Made by a program: the position numbers and the translations under genes
The notes under the pieces: generated by a model
What the model was told of the DNA's origin: nothing
The model's input: only the letters and a program-made list of their open reading frames with translations
Databases searched by the model: none
Part shown: positions 6,473 through 7,680 of the stretch, piece by piece
Layout of the letters: each line of letters begins with the position of its first letter
Numbering within the stretch: the stretch's first letter is position 1
From: Mycobacterium sp.
GTDB taxonomy: Bacteria > Actinomycetota > Actinomycetes > Mycobacteriales > Mycobacteriaceae
NCBI GenBank assembly: GCA_018500005.2
Contig: JAHBAP020000371.1
Span: forward strand, 1 to 7,680
DNA: 7,680 bases
Direction: 5' to 3'

Positions 6473-7165
6473 TTACAGGCCGAGTTCTTTGTGCATGTTG
6501 TCGATGCCGTGCCGCATGGCGTCGAGAGTCTCCTGGCGGACCCGCATCTTGGATGCGTAGTGGGCCTGGGCGTTGAGGGTGGCCGCGAACTCGTTGGCCG
6601 CCTCGACGGCGCGCTCGAGAACCAGGTCGGGCATCGCGAGTTCGTCCACCCAACCGCCCGACACCGCGGTGTCGGTGAGGTAGACCCTGGACAGTCCCAC
6701 CGCCTGCTGGTAGGCCGAACGGGTCAGCCGCAGCTTGAGGACCTCCAGACCCGGCCAGGGAATGACCATGCCGTTGATCACCTCGTTGGCGTGAAACTTG
6801 TAGCCCGGGGCGGCAATTCGGTGATCGACGCTGCAGGCCAGGAACGCCCCCATCGCGATGGCATGGCCGGTGATGGCCGCCACGACCGGCTTGCGGAACG
6901 ACAGCAGTCGGTGGGACAACTCGAAGCCGGCCTTGAGCATCTCAAGTGCGGCCTGGGGATCCCCGGATCCGAACCCCTTGAGGTCGAAGCCGCCGCTGAA
7001 CACCTTGTGGTTGCCCGCGAGGACCACGGCGCCGGCGCCGTCGGACTCGGCCTGGTCGAAAGCCTTGTTGATCTCGCCCAGCATGGCCGGGCCGAGAACG
7101 TTGACCTTGCCGTCGTCCATGGTGATGACGGCGATCGTCTCGTCCCGGCGGTAACTGACGCTCAT
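6473..7165 (-). CDS. Crotonase / enoyl-CoA hydratase family protein (EchA3-like)
   Basis: This 230-residue protein has the crotonase fold and acts on acyl-CoA thioesters. It closely resembles, from memory, M. tuberculosis EchA3 (Rv0632c, about 231 residues). Oxyanion-hole elements are VFSGGFDLKG (55-64) and HAIAMGA (101-107). Against rat enoyl-CoA hydratase, the position of catalytic Glu144 is Phe108, while Glu128 corresponds to Glu164; the 20-residue spacing is preserved. With only one glutamate, ordinary hydration of enoyl-CoA is uncertain, and an isomerase, hydrolase or other crotonase reaction is possible. The ATG at 7165 has an AAGGAG Shine-Dalgarno (7176-7171) with a 5-nt spacer. It is the first gene of a minus-strand operon with the SDR. 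It lacks the C-terminal extension of typical 260-residue hydratases, as do other EchA3-like proteins. Confidence 0.9.
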   Translation of the reverse strand: MSVSYRRDETIAVITMDDGKVNVLGPAMLGEINKAFDQAESDGAGAVVLAGNHKVFSGGFDLKGFGSGDPQAALEMLKAGFELSHRLLSFRKPVVAAITGHAIAMGAFLACSVDHRIAAPGYKFHANEVINGMVIPWPGLEVLKLRLTRSAYQQAVGLSRVYLTDTAVSGGWVDELAMPDLVLERAVEAANEFAATLNAQAHYASKMRVRQETLDAMRHGIDNMHKELGL

Positions 7166-7263
7166 CGATGCTCCTTACTCGTGGTGGCCCTGACGTTACC
7201 GAGGCCGCCGCGACCGGCCGCGACCGACTGGTGCTGACATTTCTCAGGAAAGCTTGAGGTCGC

Positions 7264-7276
7264 TACGATCGGTACA
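7264..7276 (+). promoter_or_regulatory. Candidate -10 element giving a leaderless transcript
   Basis: TACGAT (7264-7269) fits the mycobacterial -10 pattern TANNNT and ends 6 bp before the A of ATG 7276, so transcription would start at or beside the start codon. No Shine-Dalgarno is present at normal distance; the nearest GAGG is at 7256-7259. Both facts favour leaderless initiation, which is common in mycobacteria. No clear -35 is seen at standard spacing. Confidence 0.45.
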
Positions 7277-7645
7277 TGGGTGCGTCGGGGGCCATCGGGC
7301 GGGTCGGCGGACTCGCCGTGGCCCTCGGTATCGGTGCTGTCGCGGCCACCGGCTCCCTCGGCGTCGCCGCCGCGGAACCCGCCCCGGACACATCGCCCTC
7401 GACTGCGGATTCGACCTCTTCCGTACCCCGTGGCGCGCGCCCGGACCGCACCCGCGCCGGGCGCGGCCTGGCCGAAACATCAAGGCGCACAAGGAAGAAC
7501 AACGAACCATCCCCGGCGGCGGCCCGCCCGGCCAAGTCCGGTCCGGCTGTCGAGAATCCAGCAGCGACGGAAGTCGAGCCCCGCGTTGCGCTCCAGGCGC
7601 AGGCCAACCCGTCTCGGTTGGTCTCGCCGGTTACGACCACCGTTC
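7276..7645 (+). CDS. N-terminal fragment of an exported low-complexity protein (truncated by contig end)
   Basis: The frame opens at ATG 7276 and has no stop to the window edge, but genuine sequence ends near 7645, giving 123 residues. Residues 1-33 form a signal peptide: a hydrophobic core of Gly, Ala, Val and Leu ending VAAA before EPAP, with likely cleavage after Ala33. The n-region is weakly basic (only Arg9). Residues 34-123 are a disordered linker rich in Ser, Thr, Pro, Ala and Arg. This start (IGRVGGLAVALGIGA) resembles the N-terminal module that I recall on large mycobacterial exported proteins with varied C-terminal domains (Ig-like, lipase or other). The functional domain lies beyond the window, so no role can be assigned. 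In-frame residues after about 123 (SYTHLRAHET) are translated adapter. It is divergent from the crotonase operon, with 110 bp between the starts. Confidence 0.7.
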
Positions 7646-7679
7646 CTGTCTCTTATACACATCTCCGAGCCCACGAGAC
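7646..7679 (+). other. Illumina Nextera transposase adapter (sequencing artefact)
   Basis: Positions 7646-7664 read CTGTCTCTTATACACATCT, the complement of the 19-bp Tn5 mosaic end. Positions 7665-7679 read CCGAGCCCACGAGAC, the i7-side Nextera adapter. The base at 7680 would be the first index base. This is untrimmed library adapter at a contig end and not part of the organism. Its translations, SYTHLRAHET on the plus strand and SEMCIRDR on the minus strand, are peptides known to contaminate predicted proteomes. Confidence 0.98.
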
Positions 7680-7680
7680 G

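Noticed and set aside
5984..7237. 417-codon plus-strand open frame opposite the SDR and crotonase genes
   Set aside because: It mirrors two genes whose catalytic motifs are intact, and its own translation matches no family I know.
7646..7664. Tn5 or IS50 end as evidence of a natural transposon
   Set aside because: The 19-bp mosaic end is the engineered sequence and is followed directly by a Nextera library adapter, so it comes from library preparation.
7480..7674. Minus-strand open frame beginning MGSEMCIRDR
   Set aside because: Its start and first residues are encoded by the Nextera adapter; the remainder is antisense to the exported-protein gene.

Overview
The window looks like a chromosomal segment of a mycobacterium, probably a fast-growing environmental type (Mycolicibacterium-like). 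The evidence is high GC with strongly GC-biased third codon positions, an Ig-Ig-YkuD L,D-transpeptidase of the mycobacterial LdtMt2 type, a haloalkane dehalogenase closely resembling M. tuberculosis Rv2296, an EchA3-like crotonase, and a leaderless gene. All identifications were made by reading the sequence. No database search was run, and comparisons to named proteins are from memory.

Layout, left to right. (1) About 100 bp hold the 3' end of an unidentified plus-strand gene, followed by roughly 400 bp of non-coding DNA with a good promoter. (2) An L,D-transpeptidase (501-1823, +) makes 3-3 peptidoglycan cross-links outside the membrane. (3) A plus-strand cluster follows: an AGCS-family sodium/alanine symporter (1931-3388), haloalkane dehalogenase dhmA (3398-4300) and a small SpoIIAA-like (STAS/Sec14-fold) protein (4314-4682). 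The spacings of 9 and 13 bp point to one operon. (4) A minus-strand gene (4732-5592) encodes an AbiEi-like winged-helix domain fused to a DUF559 PD-(D/E)XK nuclease-like domain. It is bracketed by two 45-bp palindromic repeats in the same orientation. (5) A minus-strand pair encodes an EchA3-like crotonase (6473-7165) followed 10 bp later by an SDR oxidoreductase (5692-6462), suggesting acyl-CoA metabolism. (6) A divergent, apparently leaderless gene starts at 7276 and encodes the N-terminus of an exported, low-complexity protein.

The last 35 bases are not genomic. Positions 7646-7664 are the 19-bp Tn5 mosaic end and 7665-7679 the Nextera i7-side adapter. The biological sequence therefore stops at about 7645, the window ends at a contig end, and the last gene is truncated artificially.

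The most interesting biological signal is the DUF559 gene delimited by matching palindromes, one of which supplies the gene's last codons and stop. It could be a small mobile cassette, or the palindromes could be 3'-end or terminator-type repeats; both readings are given. Other points are the loss of one of the two catalytic glutamates in the crotonase and an approximately ten-residue expansion in the YkuD domain of the transpeptidase.
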